DNA of 64,000 nucleotides from Paenibacillus dendritiformis (GTDB lineage: Bacteria; Bacillota; Bacilli; Paenibacillales; Paenibacillaceae): the NCBI RefSeq assembly GCF_945605565.1, contig NZ_OX216966.1, positions 1,477,001 through 1,541,000 on the forward strand. The letters are read 5' to 3'. The notes under the pieces were generated by a model, which was given only the letters and a program-made list of their open reading frames with translations, was not told the DNA's origin and ran no database searches. The position numbers and the translations under genes were made by a program. The number at the start of each line of letters is the position of its first letter. The stretch's first letter is position 1. This document shows positions 15,809 to 25,661 of this stretch, piece by piece.

Positions 15809-17401
15809 ATGGAAACGAAGAAAAAGCTGTCGGTAAAATCTGTACTGGCCATCGCCTTATGCGCGGTCATGCTGATGGTGACTGCTTGCTCCAAGCAGGA
15901 AGCGCAAGGCGGCAATGAGAAGGACGGCGAAGGAAGCTCCAAGGACAAGCTGACCATTTCCGTGGCGAGCACGATTCAGCTCAAAGACGGCCAGATCGAC
16001 AATGAGTTCCACAAGTTCTGGATGGACAAGTTCAACATCGATTGGGACTACAACTTCATCGAATGGGATTCCTGGGGCGAGAAGCTGCGGCTCTGGATCA
16101 ACTCCGGCGACCTGCCTGACGTCGCGACCTGGAACTACATTCACGGCGATGCGATGAACTATATCGACCAAGGGCTTCTCTACAAGTTCCCGGATGACTG
16201 GAAGGAACGCTGGCCGAACGTGGCCGCGGCTTACAAGCTGACGGGCCTGGGCGAGAAGCTGGAAGAGCTGACGGGCGGCACCTATATCCTGCCGCGGCCG
16301 GTCTACTACGAGAATAAGCCTGCCGATCCGCTCGTCAACCAAATCGGCGTCATCGCGATGCGCAAAGACTGGGCGGAAGCGGTCGGCTTCGAATTGAAGG
16401 ACGTATACACGACCAGCGAGCTGATGGAATTCGCCAAGCTGGTGAAGGAGAAGGATCCGGGCAAGGTCGGATCGAACCTGGTGCCGATCTCTTATAACGC
16501 CGGCGACGCGCTGACGAATATCATCATGCCGAACAGCGAGCATTCCCGCGTCGAGTCCGCGTTCTACAAAGGCGAGGACGGCAAATACCATTGGGGGCCT
16601 GCCGATCCGGCAACGCTGACCGGTCTGAAGCTGATGCAGAAGGCATACAAAGAAGGACTGCTTAATCCGGAATTCTACACCTGGAAGAACAGCGAAGGCA
16701 GCGACAATTTCCGGGTGAAGGGCACCGCCGCGATTACAAGCCTTGGCGGTCTGGCATCGTACAGACAAGACGTGGATAAGGCGATGAAGAAAAATCTGGG
16801 CGTAGAGAGCGACGAAGTCGTTCACACCGCGATCGTGCTTGGCGATGACGGCAAGTACCGCAACCTGGAGCAAGTCAATTTCTGGTCCGCGCTTATTTTC
16901 TCGCCGAACATTAGCGAGGAGAAATTCGAGCGCATCATGGACCTGCTCGACTATTCGACGTCCAAAGAAGGACAAATGCTGCTCAACATGGGCTTCGAAG
17001 GCAAGGATTGGAAGTACGGCGACAACCAAGAACTCGTCAGCCTGCTGCCGGAAGGCACGTCTCTGGAAGACAAGTACCCAAGCCGCTTCGAAGGGCTGTA
17101 CCTCCTGGGCGACGACTTCAGCATGATCAACCCGGCGATCAAGAAGGAATATCGCGACAGAGCGATTCTCCACTACCAGAACAAAGCCAAGCTCGGCAAA
17201 GAAGGCGGGAAGCTGGCCGAGTATGACTGGACGGTTCAACTGTATGATTCCAAAGCGAAAAATCAGGCGACCTTCAACTATGAGTCGGAATATACGAACC
17301 TGATTCTGCAAAACGGCGATCTGGAAGCGAACTGGAAGAAATGGGTGGACAGCAAAATGCCGCTTGTCCAACCGGTTCTGGATGAACTGAACAAACAATA
17401 A
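15809..17401 (+). CDS. Solute-binding lipoprotein, probable beta-1,2-glucooligosaccharide receptor
   Basis: 530 aa with a signal peptide and lipobox (MLMVTACSK, lipid Cys27). The mature protein is a two-lobed family 1 binding protein of the large group. The ATG at 15809 follows GGGGGAG. It lies between the permeases and the GH3/GH94 genes, an arrangement like the Listeria innocua sophorooligosaccharide operon (lin1841, lin1840, lin1839), where the binding protein recognises beta-1,2-linked glucans. The ligand assignment is from that context, not from binding residues. A hairpin follows the gene, so the enzymes downstream may be expressed at a different level. Confidence 0.8.
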   Translation: METKKKLSVKSVLAIALCAVMLMVTACSKQEAQGGNEKDGEGSSKDKLTISVASTIQLKDGQIDNEFHKFWMDKFNIDWDYNFIEWDSWGEKLRLWINSGDLPDVATWNYIHGDAMNYIDQGLLYKFPDDWKERWPNVAAAYKLTGLGEKLEELTGGTYILPRPVYYENKPADPLVNQIGVIAMRKDWAEAVGFELKDVYTTSELMEFAKLVKEKDPGKVGSNLVPISYNAGDALTNIIMPNSEHSRVESAFYKGEDGKYHWGPADPATLTGLKLMQKAYKEGLLNPEFYTWKNSEGSDNFRVKGTAAITSLGGLASYRQDVDKAMKKNLGVESDEVVHTAIVLGDDGKYRNLEQVNFWSALIFSPNISEEKFERIMDLLDYSTSKEGQMLLNMGFEGKDWKYGDNQELVSLLPEGTSLEDKYPSRFEGLYLLGDDFSMINPAIKKEYRDRAILHYQNKAKLGKEGGKLAEYDWTVQLYDSKAKNQATFNYESEYTNLILQNGDLEANWKKWVDSKMPLVQPVLDELNKQ

Positions 17402-17738
17402 GAAATACGCATGCAGCTGCAAGTGAAGTTGGCCTGAGGCGTTCGCCAGCGGTCCGAGTCGATGGAACCCGGTATGCAGGATAGTCCCATGCAACCGGGT
17501 TCTTCGCTTCACCGTCCAGCTCTTCTGAATGAGGAATGTGCATAACTGCCGCAGCGGAGGACTTCCCTCCCTGCATGACCTGGGGATGCTGGGCGCCGAT
17601 GATTGTGCTTCTATCATTCCGGTTATGCATGTTCCTGAGAAAGGAGAAGGAATCTGGCAGTGATTCAATTTTGAAAACCGATTACTCCCTAGAAGAAACT
17701 ATGAACCCCCTTATAAATGAAGCAATGGAGGAACGAAT
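17402..17738. other. 337-bp gap with a hairpin
   Basis: At 17466-17502 GAACCCGGTATGCA pairs with TGCAACCGGGTTC (one bulge) around a 10-nt loop. It is followed by TTCTTCGCTT rather than a clean U-tract, so termination is likely partial. The rest, up to the GH3 gene, shows no recognisable gene or promoter. Confidence 0.5.
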
Positions 17739-19910
17739 ATGGACAATCAGCAATTAACCGCCCTGCTGCGGCAAATGACGTTGGAAGAGAAAGTCGCGCA
17801 ATTGCTGCAGCTTACGGCTCATTTTCATGAAGGCGCAGCGAGTGAAGGACAAGTGACCGGTCCAATGGAAGAAATGGGGATCACCGAATCGATGGTGACC
17901 GCCAGCGGCTCCGTGCTCGGACTGTCGGGCGCGCAGGCTGTCATTGACGTGCAGAGATCCTATTTAAGCAAAAGCCGGCTCGGCATTCCGCTGCTGTTCA
18001 TGGCGGATGTCGTGCACGGGTTCAAGACGATATTTCCGATTCCGCTCGCGATCGGCTGCTCCTGGGACGTGGACCTGGCGGAGAAGAGCGCGGCGGTGGC
18101 CGCCAAAGAATCGGCGGTGGCGGGCATCCATGTCACCTTCGCGCCGATGGTGGATCTCGTGCGCGATCCGCGCTGGGGAAGAGTGATGGAGACGACCGGG
18201 GAAGACCCGTATCTGAACAGCCTCTTCGCGCGCGCATTCGTTCGCGGCTACCAGGGCGGCAATCTGAAGGAGGATACCGATCGCCTCGCGGCCTGCGTCA
18301 AGCATTTCGCCGCTTACGGCGCGCCGGAAGGCGGACGCGACTACAATACGGTCGACATGTCGGAGCGCCAGCTGCGCGAAAGCTATTTGCCGGCATACAA
18401 GGCGGCGCTGGACGAGGGCTGCGCAATGGTGATGACCTCCTTCAATACGGTCGACGGCATTCCGGCCACCGGCAATGAGAAGCTGACGCGCGGCATCCTG
18501 CGCGAGGAATGGGGCTTCGACGGCGTCGTCATCTCCGACTGGGCGTCGATTCGGGAAATGATCGCCCACGGCGCGGCCGAGGATGATCGCGAAGCGGCGT
18601 ACCGGGCGATTCGCGCGGGCGTCGATATCGAAATGATGACCCCGTGCTATGTCCGGCATCTGCCGGAGCTCGTTCAGAGCGGTCTGGTTGACGAAGCGCT
18701 CATTGACGAAGCCGTGCTGCGCATTCTGCGGTTGAAGGAGAAGCTGGGGCTGTTCGACAATCCGCTGCGCGGGGCGGATCCAGATCGTGAGCGCGAGCTG
18801 CTCTTCTGCGAGGAGCATCGCCACGTCTCCTATGAGCTGGCGGCCAAATCATGCGTCCTGCTCAAAAACGACGGCGTGCTTCCGCTCCAGCCGGGGGCCA
18901 AGGTGGCGCTCATCGGGCCGTTCGCGGACAGCGAAGATATTCTGGGCTGGTGGTCCTGCATCGGCGTGAAGGAAGACGCCGTCAAGCTGGGCGACGCGCT
19001 GGCCGAGCGGATGCAGGACGGGCTGCTGGAGATCGTGCCCGGCTGCGGCATCGGCAGCATGACGCCGGAGCAATGCGAGGCGGCGCTGGCCGCGGCCCGG
19101 GGCGCCGATATCATCGTGCTGGCTCTCGGCGAGGAATCGGCGATGAGCGGGGAAGGCGGCTCCCGGACGGACATCCGCCTGCCGGAAGCGCAGCTTGAGC
19201 TGGTGAAGCGGGTGAAATCATTGGGCAAGCCGATGGCTTCGGTTCTGTTCAACGGCCGGCCGCTCGATCTGCATGGCGTATACGATGAAGCCGATGCGGT
19301 GCTGGAGGCCTGGTTCCCGGGCAGCGAGGGCGGCGCGGCGATTGCCGATATTTTGCTCGGCCGCGTCAATCCGTCCGGGCGGCTGACGATGTCGTTCCCG
19401 CAATCGGCAGGCCAGGTGCCGGTCTATTACAACCATTTCAATACCGGACGGCCTCTCGATCCGGCCAAGACGGAAGAACGCTATGTGTCGAAGTATATCG
19501 ACAGCCCGAACGAGCCGCTGCTTCCGTTCGGCCTCGGCTTGTCCTATACGACGTTCGAATACGGCGAGCTAACGCTGTCCGGCAGCGAGATGACGCCGGA
19601 GCAGCCGCTGATCTTCAGCGTCCGGGTGACGAACACGGGCACAAGAGCCGGGGTGGAGACGGTGCAGCTCTATATCCGCGATGTCGCCGGCGACGTCGTT
19701 CGTCCGGTTCGCGAGCTGAAGGGCTATGCGCAGGTGGAGCTGGCGCCGGGAGAGAGCGAGACCGTGACGTTTACCGTGACCGAGGAGCAGCTCCGGTACC
19801 ATCATTCCGATCTTCGCTGCGCCAGCGATCCGGGAACGTTCCGCGTCTATGTCGGGCCGAACAGCCGGGATACGGCGGAGCAAACGTTCAAGCTGGTCCG
19901 GTCTAACTGA
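17739..19910 (+). CDS. Glycoside hydrolase family 3 beta-glucosidase (BglX-like)
   Basis: 723-aa retaining beta-glucosidase. It has an N-terminal GH3 barrel, with the nucleophile Asp267 in VVISDWASI and KHFAAYGAPEGGRDYN in the substrate site. This is followed by the alpha/beta sandwich domain (from about residue 375, acid/base region GEESAMSGEGGSR) and a C-terminal fibronectin-III-like domain (about 620-720). No signal peptide, so it acts in the cytoplasm on imported oligosaccharides. ATG 17739 follows ATGGAGGAACG. Next to a long GH94 phosphorylase, its expected substrate is sophorose or short beta-1,2-glucans, giving glucose. The alternative is a broad beta-glucosidase or gentiobiase. Confidence 0.88.
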   Translation: MDNQQLTALLRQMTLEEKVAQLLQLTAHFHEGAASEGQVTGPMEEMGITESMVTASGSVLGLSGAQAVIDVQRSYLSKSRLGIPLLFMADVVHGFKTIFPIPLAIGCSWDVDLAEKSAAVAAKESAVAGIHVTFAPMVDLVRDPRWGRVMETTGEDPYLNSLFARAFVRGYQGGNLKEDTDRLAACVKHFAAYGAPEGGRDYNTVDMSERQLRESYLPAYKAALDEGCAMVMTSFNTVDGIPATGNEKLTRGILREEWGFDGVVISDWASIREMIAHGAAEDDREAAYRAIRAGVDIEMMTPCYVRHLPELVQSGLVDEALIDEAVLRILRLKEKLGLFDNPLRGADPDRERELLFCEEHRHVSYELAAKSCVLLKNDGVLPLQPGAKVALIGPFADSEDILGWWSCIGVKEDAVKLGDALAERMQDGLLEIVPGCGIGSMTPEQCEAALAAARGADIIVLALGEESAMSGEGGSRTDIRLPEAQLELVKRVKSLGKPMASVLFNGRPLDLHGVYDEADAVLEAWFPGSEGGAAIADILLGRVNPSGRLTMSFPQSAGQVPVYYNHFNTGRPLDPAKTEERYVSKYIDSPNEPLLPFGLGLSYTTFEYGELTLSGSEMTPEQPLIFSVRVTNTGTRAGVETVQLYIRDVAGDVVRPVRELKGYAQVELAPGESETVTFTVTEEQLRYHHSDLRCASDPGTFRVYVGPNSRDTAEQTFKLVRSN

Positions 19911-20014
19911 CGGAAGCTGCCGTCCGCTTTCCTTATTAATGAAGAAATTAGATATTTTTTCGCAATAGAAGAAACGCAATTGACGATGCAAGAGCTGGGA
20001 GGAATGACACACAT

Positions 20015-23000
20015 ATGGCAACGATAGCGACATCCATGACATCCAAGCTTGACGTTCAAGCCGGCGATCTGCGCTTTACCTTTTGGGAGAGCGGGGATCT
20101 GTACCAGGCCGTAAGCGGCCGGACGATGATCAATCAACTGATGACAAGCCCGCTTGACGGGTCCTTGAACAATCTGTATCTCCGGATTCATGGCGATTCC
20201 GGGATCCGGTCCTACCCGCTGCTCGGCGTTCATTCCGGGAGCGCGGTTCGCGCTGGCGAAGGCCGTCTCGTCTGGGAGGGCGCGGCCGAAGGCGTCGCGT
20301 ACCGGGTGACATTCGCGCCAATGAAGCAGGGGGTCTGGTTCTGGGACGTCGAGGCGCGCGGAGACGGCGTGGAGATTGACGTCATCTACGGCCAGGATAT
20401 CGGCGTCGCCGATCCCGGTGCCGTGCGCAACAATGAAGCGTATCTGTCGCAGTATATTGACCACGCCGTATTCAAGGACGAGGCGAAGGGCTATGTCGTC
20501 TGCTCGCGTCAGAACCAGCCGCAGGGCGGGGCGTTCCCGTACGTACAGCAGGGCGCGCTGACCGGCGCGGCTGGATTTTCGACCGACGGGTTCCAATTTT
20601 TCGGCCGCTCCTACAAGGAGACGAATGTCCCGGCAGCCTTAAGCGAAGCCAGCCTGGCCAATGAAATCTATCAGTACGAATTCGCTTATACGGCGCTTCA
20701 ATCGCAGCCGGTGGCGCTCAGCGACGAAGCCCGCTTCGTATTCTACGGCCTCTTCAAGCCGGATCATGCGGCTGCCGTGACGGAGCTGGAATACGCCGAT
20801 GAGGTGCAAGCGGCCTGGGAGGCGTATCTGTCCACAGACGCGGGCGCGCCGCTGCGCGAGCTGTCCCCGGTATGCCTGAAGCCGGCAATCGGCGAGCCGC
20901 TTCGTACTTTCTCTCTGAAGGAGGAGGAAGTGAAGGCGCGGTTCTCCCGCATTCACCAGGAGGAGCGCGACGGGCAAGGGCAGCTGCTGGCCTTTTTCAC
21001 GGATACGTATGAGCATGTCGTGCTGAAGGAGAAGGAACTGCTTGTCGAGCGCCCGCACGGGCATATTCTGATGAGCGGCCGCAGCGTGAAGCTGGGCGCC
21101 GACGTCCTGACGACCACTTCCTATATGTACGGGCTGTTCAATTCCCATGTGGTGGTCGGGAACACGAATTTCAACAAAATGATGAGCAACGCCCGCAATC
21201 CGCTCAATGTGCCGAAGACGGCCGGGCAGCGCATTTACGTGGAACGGGAAGGCAAGTACCGGCTGCTGGCGATGCCATCGCTGTTCGAGCTCGGTTTCAA
21301 CTATGCACGGTGGTATTACAAGACGGAAGACGACATGCTGATCATTACGAACTTCACGGCGGCGGATTCGCCGGAGGTGCGCCTGCATGTCCGTGCGGAG
21401 AGCGGCAAGGCGTACCGCTATCTGGTGACGAATCAAGTCACGATGCATGTCAATGAATATGAACTGCCGGTGCAGATGACCAATGACCAGGGCACGCTGA
21501 TCTTCTCCGCGGATCCAGCTTCGCTTAGCGCGGGCATCTACCCGAAGCTGCAGTACCGCATGCGGGTGGAAGGCGCGGACGCCGCTATCGGCGACGAGAC
21601 GGCGCTGGCCGATGGCATCCGTCCTGGCGACGCTTCGCTCGTGACGCTGCAGCTGGATGCCAGCCCGGAGTGGACGCTGACGATGCAAGGGCGGCTGGAC
21701 GGAGAGGAGCCTGCCCAGGCTTCGCGCAGCATGGAGGAAGAGATTGCGGACTACCGCGAATTTTTCAGAGAGACGATGAACGGCTTTCGGCTGTCGCGCG
21801 GCGGCGAGAGCGCGGAGGAGCTTTTCAAGGTGAACGCCCTCGCTTGGTGGTACACGCATAACATGCTTGTCCACTATGCGGTTCCGCATGGGTTGGAGCA
21901 GTATGGCGGCGCAGCCTGGGGAACCCGGGACGTATGCCAGGGACCGGTCGAATACTTCATGGCGACGCAAAAATACGAGCAGGTGCGGGATATTTTGAAG
22001 ATGGTCTACTCCCACCAATATGAAGACGACGGCAACTGGCCGCAATGGTTCATGTTCGACAAGTATTTCGCCATCCAGCAGGAAGAGAGCCACGGCGATA
22101 TTATTGTCTGGCCGCTGAAAGTTTTGGGAGATTATTTGACGGCTACCCGGGATTACAGTATTTTGGAGGAAAAGGTTCCCTATACCATCAAGCACCGCTT
22201 TGATTTCACCGAGCGGACGGCGACGATACTGGATCATGCGGCGAAGGAAATCGATTATATCCGCACTCATTTCTTGCATGATACGTTCCTGTCCTCGTAT
22301 GGAGACGGGGACTGGGACGACACGCTCCAGCCGGCAAATGCGCAGCTGAAGAAGTATATGGTCAGCAGCTGGACCGTCGCGCTGACGTACCAGGCGCTGA
22401 ATCAGCTCTCCCGAGCGCTGCTTCCGGCGGATGCAGCGCTTGCGGCCGAGCTGGGGGAGATGGCGTCCGGCATCGCGCGGGACTACCAGCGCTATATGCT
22501 GGACACGAAGATTATTCCGGGCTTCCTCTATATGGAGGATCCGGAACATGTGAAGCGGATGCTGCATCCGACGGATACGGATACCGGCATTCAATTCCGG
22601 CTGCTGCCGATGACGCGCAGCATTATCGCGGAGCTCGTCGCTCCGGAGCAGGCCGAGGCCAACTACCGCCTCATTAAGGACAAGCTGTTCTTCCCGGACG
22701 GCGTCCGCCTGATGAACCGTCCGGCCCAATACGCCGGCGGCGTCAGCACGCATTTCAAGCGGGCGGAACAGGCGGCCAACTTCGGACGCGAGGTCGGGCT
22801 TCAATATGTGCATGCGCATATCCGCTATGTGGAAGCGATGGCGAAGCTGGGGCATGCGGACGATGTATGGAACGGATTGGAGATCATCAATCCGGTCGGC
22901 ATTCATGACGTCGTGCCGAACGCGGAGCTCCGCCAGAGCAACGCCTACTTCAGCAGCTCCGACGGCAAATTCAATACAAGATACGAGGCACAGGCCCATA

Positions 23001-23374
23001 TCGACGCGCTTCGTGGCGGGGAGGTTCCAGTGAAGGGAGGCTGGAGAATCTACTCCAGCGGACCGGGAATCTATATGAACCAGCTCATCTCCAATGCGCT
23101 TGGAATCCGGCAGGACAACGGCGATCTGGTGATCGATCCGGTCCTTCCGGCCGGCCTGGACGGGATGCAGTTCGACTTCCAATTCGCCGGGGCGAAGGTG
23201 ACCTTTATCTATCATATTACGGATGGAACGGTCAGCCGCGTCGTGATGAACGGGAAGCCGCTGCATGCGGATCGCGTGTCTAATCCGTATCGCCAGGGCG
23301 GTCTGCGCGTAGCGAAGGATGTCTTTGAACGCGAGATGAAGCCGGAGCGGAACGCAGTTGAGATCTTTATGTAG
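20015..23374 (+). CDS. Glycoside hydrolase family 94 phosphorylase, probable 1,2-beta-oligoglucan phosphorylase
   Basis: 1119 aa, much longer than cellobiose phosphorylase (about 800) and close to 1,2-beta-oligoglucan phosphorylase, SOGP (about 1110 in Listeria). An N-terminal beta-sandwich extends to about residue 580. An alpha/alpha-barrel follows, with WGTRDVCQGP, DDGNWPQWFMFD and HGDIIVWPLKVLGDYL typical of GH94. The motif GDWDD at 765-769 corresponds to the G-D-W-N-D stretch that carries the general-acid Asp. The enzyme would phosphorolyse beta-1,2-glucans to glucose 1-phosphate in the cytoplasm. No signal peptide. ATG 20015 lies 12 nt after GGGAGG. The GH3 neighbour and importer support this substrate over cellobiose or chitobiose. 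Confidence 0.85.
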   Translation: MATIATSMTSKLDVQAGDLRFTFWESGDLYQAVSGRTMINQLMTSPLDGSLNNLYLRIHGDSGIRSYPLLGVHSGSAVRAGEGRLVWEGAAEGVAYRVTFAPMKQGVWFWDVEARGDGVEIDVIYGQDIGVADPGAVRNNEAYLSQYIDHAVFKDEAKGYVVCSRQNQPQGGAFPYVQQGALTGAAGFSTDGFQFFGRSYKETNVPAALSEASLANEIYQYEFAYTALQSQPVALSDEARFVFYGLFKPDHAAAVTELEYADEVQAAWEAYLSTDAGAPLRELSPVCLKPAIGEPLRTFSLKEEEVKARFSRIHQEERDGQGQLLAFFTDTYEHVVLKEKELLVERPHGHILMSGRSVKLGADVLTTTSYMYGLFNSHVVVGNTNFNKMMSNARNPLNVPKTAGQRIYVEREGKYRLLAMPSLFELGFNYARWYYKTEDDMLIITNFTAADSPEVRLHVRAESGKAYRYLVTNQVTMHVNEYELPVQMTNDQGTLIFSADPASLSAGIYPKLQYRMRVEGADAAIGDETALADGIRPGDASLVTLQLDASPEWTLTMQGRLDGEEPAQASRSMEEEIADYREFFRETMNGFRLSRGGESAEELFKVNALAWWYTHNMLVHYAVPHGLEQYGGAAWGTRDVCQGPVEYFMATQKYEQVRDILKMVYSHQYEDDGNWPQWFMFDKYFAIQQEESHGDIIVWPLKVLGDYLTATRDYSILEEKVPYTIKHRFDFTERTATILDHAAKEIDYIRTHFLHDTFLSSYGDGDWDDTLQPANAQLKKYMVSSWTVALTYQALNQLSRALLPADAALAAELGEMASGIARDYQRYMLDTKIIPGFLYMEDPEHVKRMLHPTDTDTGIQFRLLPMTRSIIAELVAPEQAEANYRLIKDKLFFPDGVRLMNRPAQYAGGVSTHFKRAEQAANFGREVGLQYVHAHIRYVEAMAKLGHADDVWNGLEIINPVGIHDVVPNAELRQSNAYFSSSDGKFNTRYEAQAHIDALRGGEVPVKGGWRIYSSGPGIYMNQLISNALGIRQDNGDLVIDPVLPAGLDGMQFDFQFAGAKVTFIYHITDGTVSRVVMNGKPLHADRVSNPYRQGGLRVAKDVFEREMKPERNAVEIFM

Positions 23375-23464
23375 TGGCGCTGCCGGATGTTACAATAGGG
23401 TTAACATTATCATTCATGATTAATGCATTGAAGGACTGGTGAACCAACGGAGGAGCGAGGACTA

Positions 23465-24430
23465 GTGGTTAGTATCAAGGATATCGCTAAAAAAGCCGGA
23501 GTTTCGATTTCAACGGTATCTTATGCTCTTAACGGCAGCAGCAAAGTGACGGACGAGACAAGCGCTAAAATTTTGGCGATTGCCAGAGAACTGAACTATG
23601 TGCCCAATGCTGCGGCAAGAACATTGAAGAAGAGGGAGTCCAAGATCGTAGGCGTGTTCTTAACAGACTTCAAGGGAGATGTATACGGAGAGCTTCTCGA
23701 CGGAATGAAGGAAGTCTGCAATGCACAGGGCTATGATCTGATCGTGTGCAGCGGCAAGCAGTCCCATCGCATGCTCCCCGAGCGGATGATCGATGGCGCC
23801 ATTATTTTGGACCAGACATTTTCAAGCGAAGAACTGATTCAATACGCGGACCGCAATCATCGCATCGTCGTGCTGGACCGGGAGCTGGATCATCCGAATA
23901 TTAATCAGGTGCTGCTGGACAACAAGGCGGGAGCGACACTGGCGACGGAATATTTGGTCGAGCGGGGTCATAAGAAAATTTACGTCGTGACGGGTCCTGA
24001 CGGCTCGTATGATTCCAATCAGCGGATGAAGGCTGTGAAGCTGGTCGCGAACCGGGCCGAGGATGTGGAATGGATCGAGATTCCGGGCAATTTCAAAAAG
24101 AGCGGCGGGGAGCGTGCCGCAGAGCAGATTATACAGGAGTATACAGAGCCGGCAGCTGTCTTCTGCCTCAATGACGATATGGCGATCGGACTGTGCGACC
24201 GGCTGGCCGATACCGAATACCGGATTGGCGAGCATATCCATGTTATCGGCTTCGACAACATTGAGCTTACCCGTTACATGCAGCCGCGTCTCGCCACGAT
24301 CGATTATTCCAAGCAGAAATGGGGCGCGCTGGCCTCGGAGCAGCTCATCAAAATTATTTCCGGGGAAAAGGTGGAGCATGAACGGATTTACGTTACGCTC
24401 GTGGAGGGGGAGTCCGTCGGCTGGGGATGA
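23465..24430 (+). CDS. LacI-family regulator of the beta-1,2-glucan operon
   Basis: 321 aa. The N-terminal LacI helix-turn-helix (residues 1-50: SIKDIAKKAGVSISTVSYALNGS) includes a hinge helix (PNAAARTLKKRES), and a periplasmic-binding-protein-like sensor domain follows (about 58-320). Start GTG 23465 follows GGAGGAGCG. It is placed 90 bp after the phosphorylase and is probably the repressor that binds TCGAAACGATTCGA at 12893, with a beta-1,2-glucooligosaccharide as inducer; both points are inferred. A strong terminator follows. Confidence 0.85.
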   Translation: MVSIKDIAKKAGVSISTVSYALNGSSKVTDETSAKILAIARELNYVPNAAARTLKKRESKIVGVFLTDFKGDVYGELLDGMKEVCNAQGYDLIVCSGKQSHRMLPERMIDGAIILDQTFSSEELIQYADRNHRIVVLDRELDHPNINQVLLDNKAGATLATEYLVERGHKKIYVVTGPDGSYDSNQRMKAVKLVANRAEDVEWIEIPGNFKKSGGERAAEQIIQEYTEPAAVFCLNDDMAIGLCDRLADTEYRIGEHIHVIGFDNIELTRYMQPRLATIDYSKQKWGALASEQLIKIISGEKVEHERIYVTLVEGESVGWG

Positions 24431-24481
24431 TAGGGTTCTCTGAGTGTTAAGTTTGAACCAATTCAAGTAGGGAGAAACGAG

Positions 24482-24530
24482 GAAGCGCCTCGCGATAAGC
24501 TTTTGGCTTATCATGAGGTGCTTCTTTTTT
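24482..24530 (+). terminator. Intrinsic terminator after the LacI gene
   Basis: Long hairpin with arms GAAGCGCCTCGCGATAAGC and GCTTATCATGAGGTGCTTC (two mismatches) and a TTTTG loop, followed by TTTTTT. It ends the 11.5-kb sugar operon. Confidence 0.9.
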
Positions 24531-24559
24531 ATGTTGTACCAAAGGGAGGAACCGCGAAA

Positions 24560-24679
24560 ATGAATCGTGAGAAAATTGAAGCGCTCATTGACGAACTGAC
24601 CCCATGTTTTTTTCACAGGGAAACTGGCAAGTGCGGCCCAAAATTGGTAAACCAATACTTCGGGCAGGGGGATTCATAA
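24560..24679 (+). CDS. Small protein of unknown function (39 aa)
   Basis: Starts at ATG 24560 after a strong GGGAGGA site and ends at TAA 24679. It contains MNREKIEALIDEL and a Cys pair (Cys16, Cys25) in a polar sequence, with no membrane segment. Its last base is the first base of the next gene's ATG (TAATG), indicating translational coupling. I do not recognise it. The good ribosome binding site and the overlap are the reasons to accept it as a gene. Confidence 0.5.
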   Translation: MNREKIEALIDELTPCFFHRETGKCGPKLVNQYFGQGDS

Positions 24680-24816
24680 TGACCAGTGATAGCAAAGAAA
24701 TGGTGGATGCTTTTGAAAAACTGTCTGAGGCGGGAAATGGAGTTCTCGCAATCCCCCCGCAAAACAAAGAGGAGCGTACAGAGCGCGATCGACTCATGCA
24801 AGAGTATCTTTCGTAG
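24679..24816 (+). CDS. Small protein of unknown function (45 aa)
   Basis: ATG 24679 overlaps the preceding stop, with GCAGGGGG just upstream. The sequence is highly charged and helical in look (SDSKEMVDAFEKLSEAG, then NKEERTERDRLMQEYL). No domain recognised. It may act with its 39-aa partner, for example as a small two-part regulatory or anti-toxin-like unit, but nothing in the sequence shows the function. Confidence 0.45.
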   Translation: MTSDSKEMVDAFEKLSEAGNGVLAIPPQNKEERTERDRLMQEYLS

Positions 24817-24975
24817 ACGGATTTCGGACAAAGTCATAGCCCAGCGGAAGTAGTCACTTTTGATCAGATAAAAAATATTCTCTCTACTGGTGAGAAGGTG
24901 GGTAAGATATCATAAGCGTATTACATATGAAGAGTATGTAAAAGCGAGGGATCCAACCTTTTGAGTCAGTAGTCT

Positions 24976-25407
24976 TTAGCCCTGAGCGTTGCCGTATAGA
25001 ATGACTCGCGCAATGCCGATAAAGTATTCTGATTCCCTAATGATATGATCGAGTATAGTTTGGGCTATCGGCTTATTCTTAGCAGCTGAACTATGAGTTT
25101 TAATCTGACGGCACAGTTCAATAAATTTCATGCTTTCATCTAGGCAGTATGTCACAAGCTGGATCACCTGTTGATGAAGTTGAGCAGGGACATATTGACT
25201 GCGAATCACCGATTCTACGTAACTCACGACTTTTTGATGAGTTCTCGTCAGGGCTTGCTCCCATTGTTTTAGAGCCTCCACATAATGGTTCTCCAAATTT
25301 GTTAGAGCCTCTCGAATGACAACTGTGTGCTCGCTCTCTTGCATTTTCCAGAATTCCGCTTCATCCAAAACCCGCAGTGGCATTTGCTGACCATAATAAA
25401 ATTGCAT
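24976..25407 (-). CDS. DUF2935-like helical protein
   Basis: 143 aa, mainly alpha-helical, starting MQFYYGQQMPLRVLDEAEFWKMQESEHTVVIREAL. The E-x-x-F-W-x-x-x-x-x-E-H pattern and spaced Glu/His residues resemble the DUF2935 family of Bacillales, which form four-helix bundles that may bind metal. Family members usually carry two copies; here one is present. The minus-strand start ATG 25407 has GAGGAGG eight bases upstream. It stands alone, and the function is unknown. Confidence 0.6.
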   Translation of the reverse strand: MQFYYGQQMPLRVLDEAEFWKMQESEHTVVIREALTNLENHYVEALKQWEQALTRTHQKVVSYVESVIRSQYVPAQLHQQVIQLVTYCLDESMKFIELCRQIKTHSSAAKNKPIAQTILDHIIRESEYFIGIARVILYGNAQG

Positions 25408-25661
25408 ATCTATCCTCCTCTGTTTTAGAATGCTCTCTTCTCACAATATGGGGCAAACGCTAGGGTTATGACTTGGCAAATTTATAGTAGTCCTCCTGAT
25501 TCCTGCCTTGATTCGACATCTCCATCGTCGGGAAGCAATTCCCTTCAAGCCAACTTTAGAATTCCCTGCCTTTAGGCATGGGGAGGATCAAATTTGGTAT
25601 CATTGTAAATGACTGTTCCAACTGTCCGTTGAAGAGTTTGAATCAGGGAGGAGGCAGGATC

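Noticed and set aside
20639..23266. Long minus-strand frame (about 875 codons) opposite the GH94 gene
   Set aside because: GC-rich codon bias leaves the antisense frame open. Its composition (Arg/His/Leu/Gln-rich) is that of a shadow, and the GH94 frame on the plus strand is clearly the gene.
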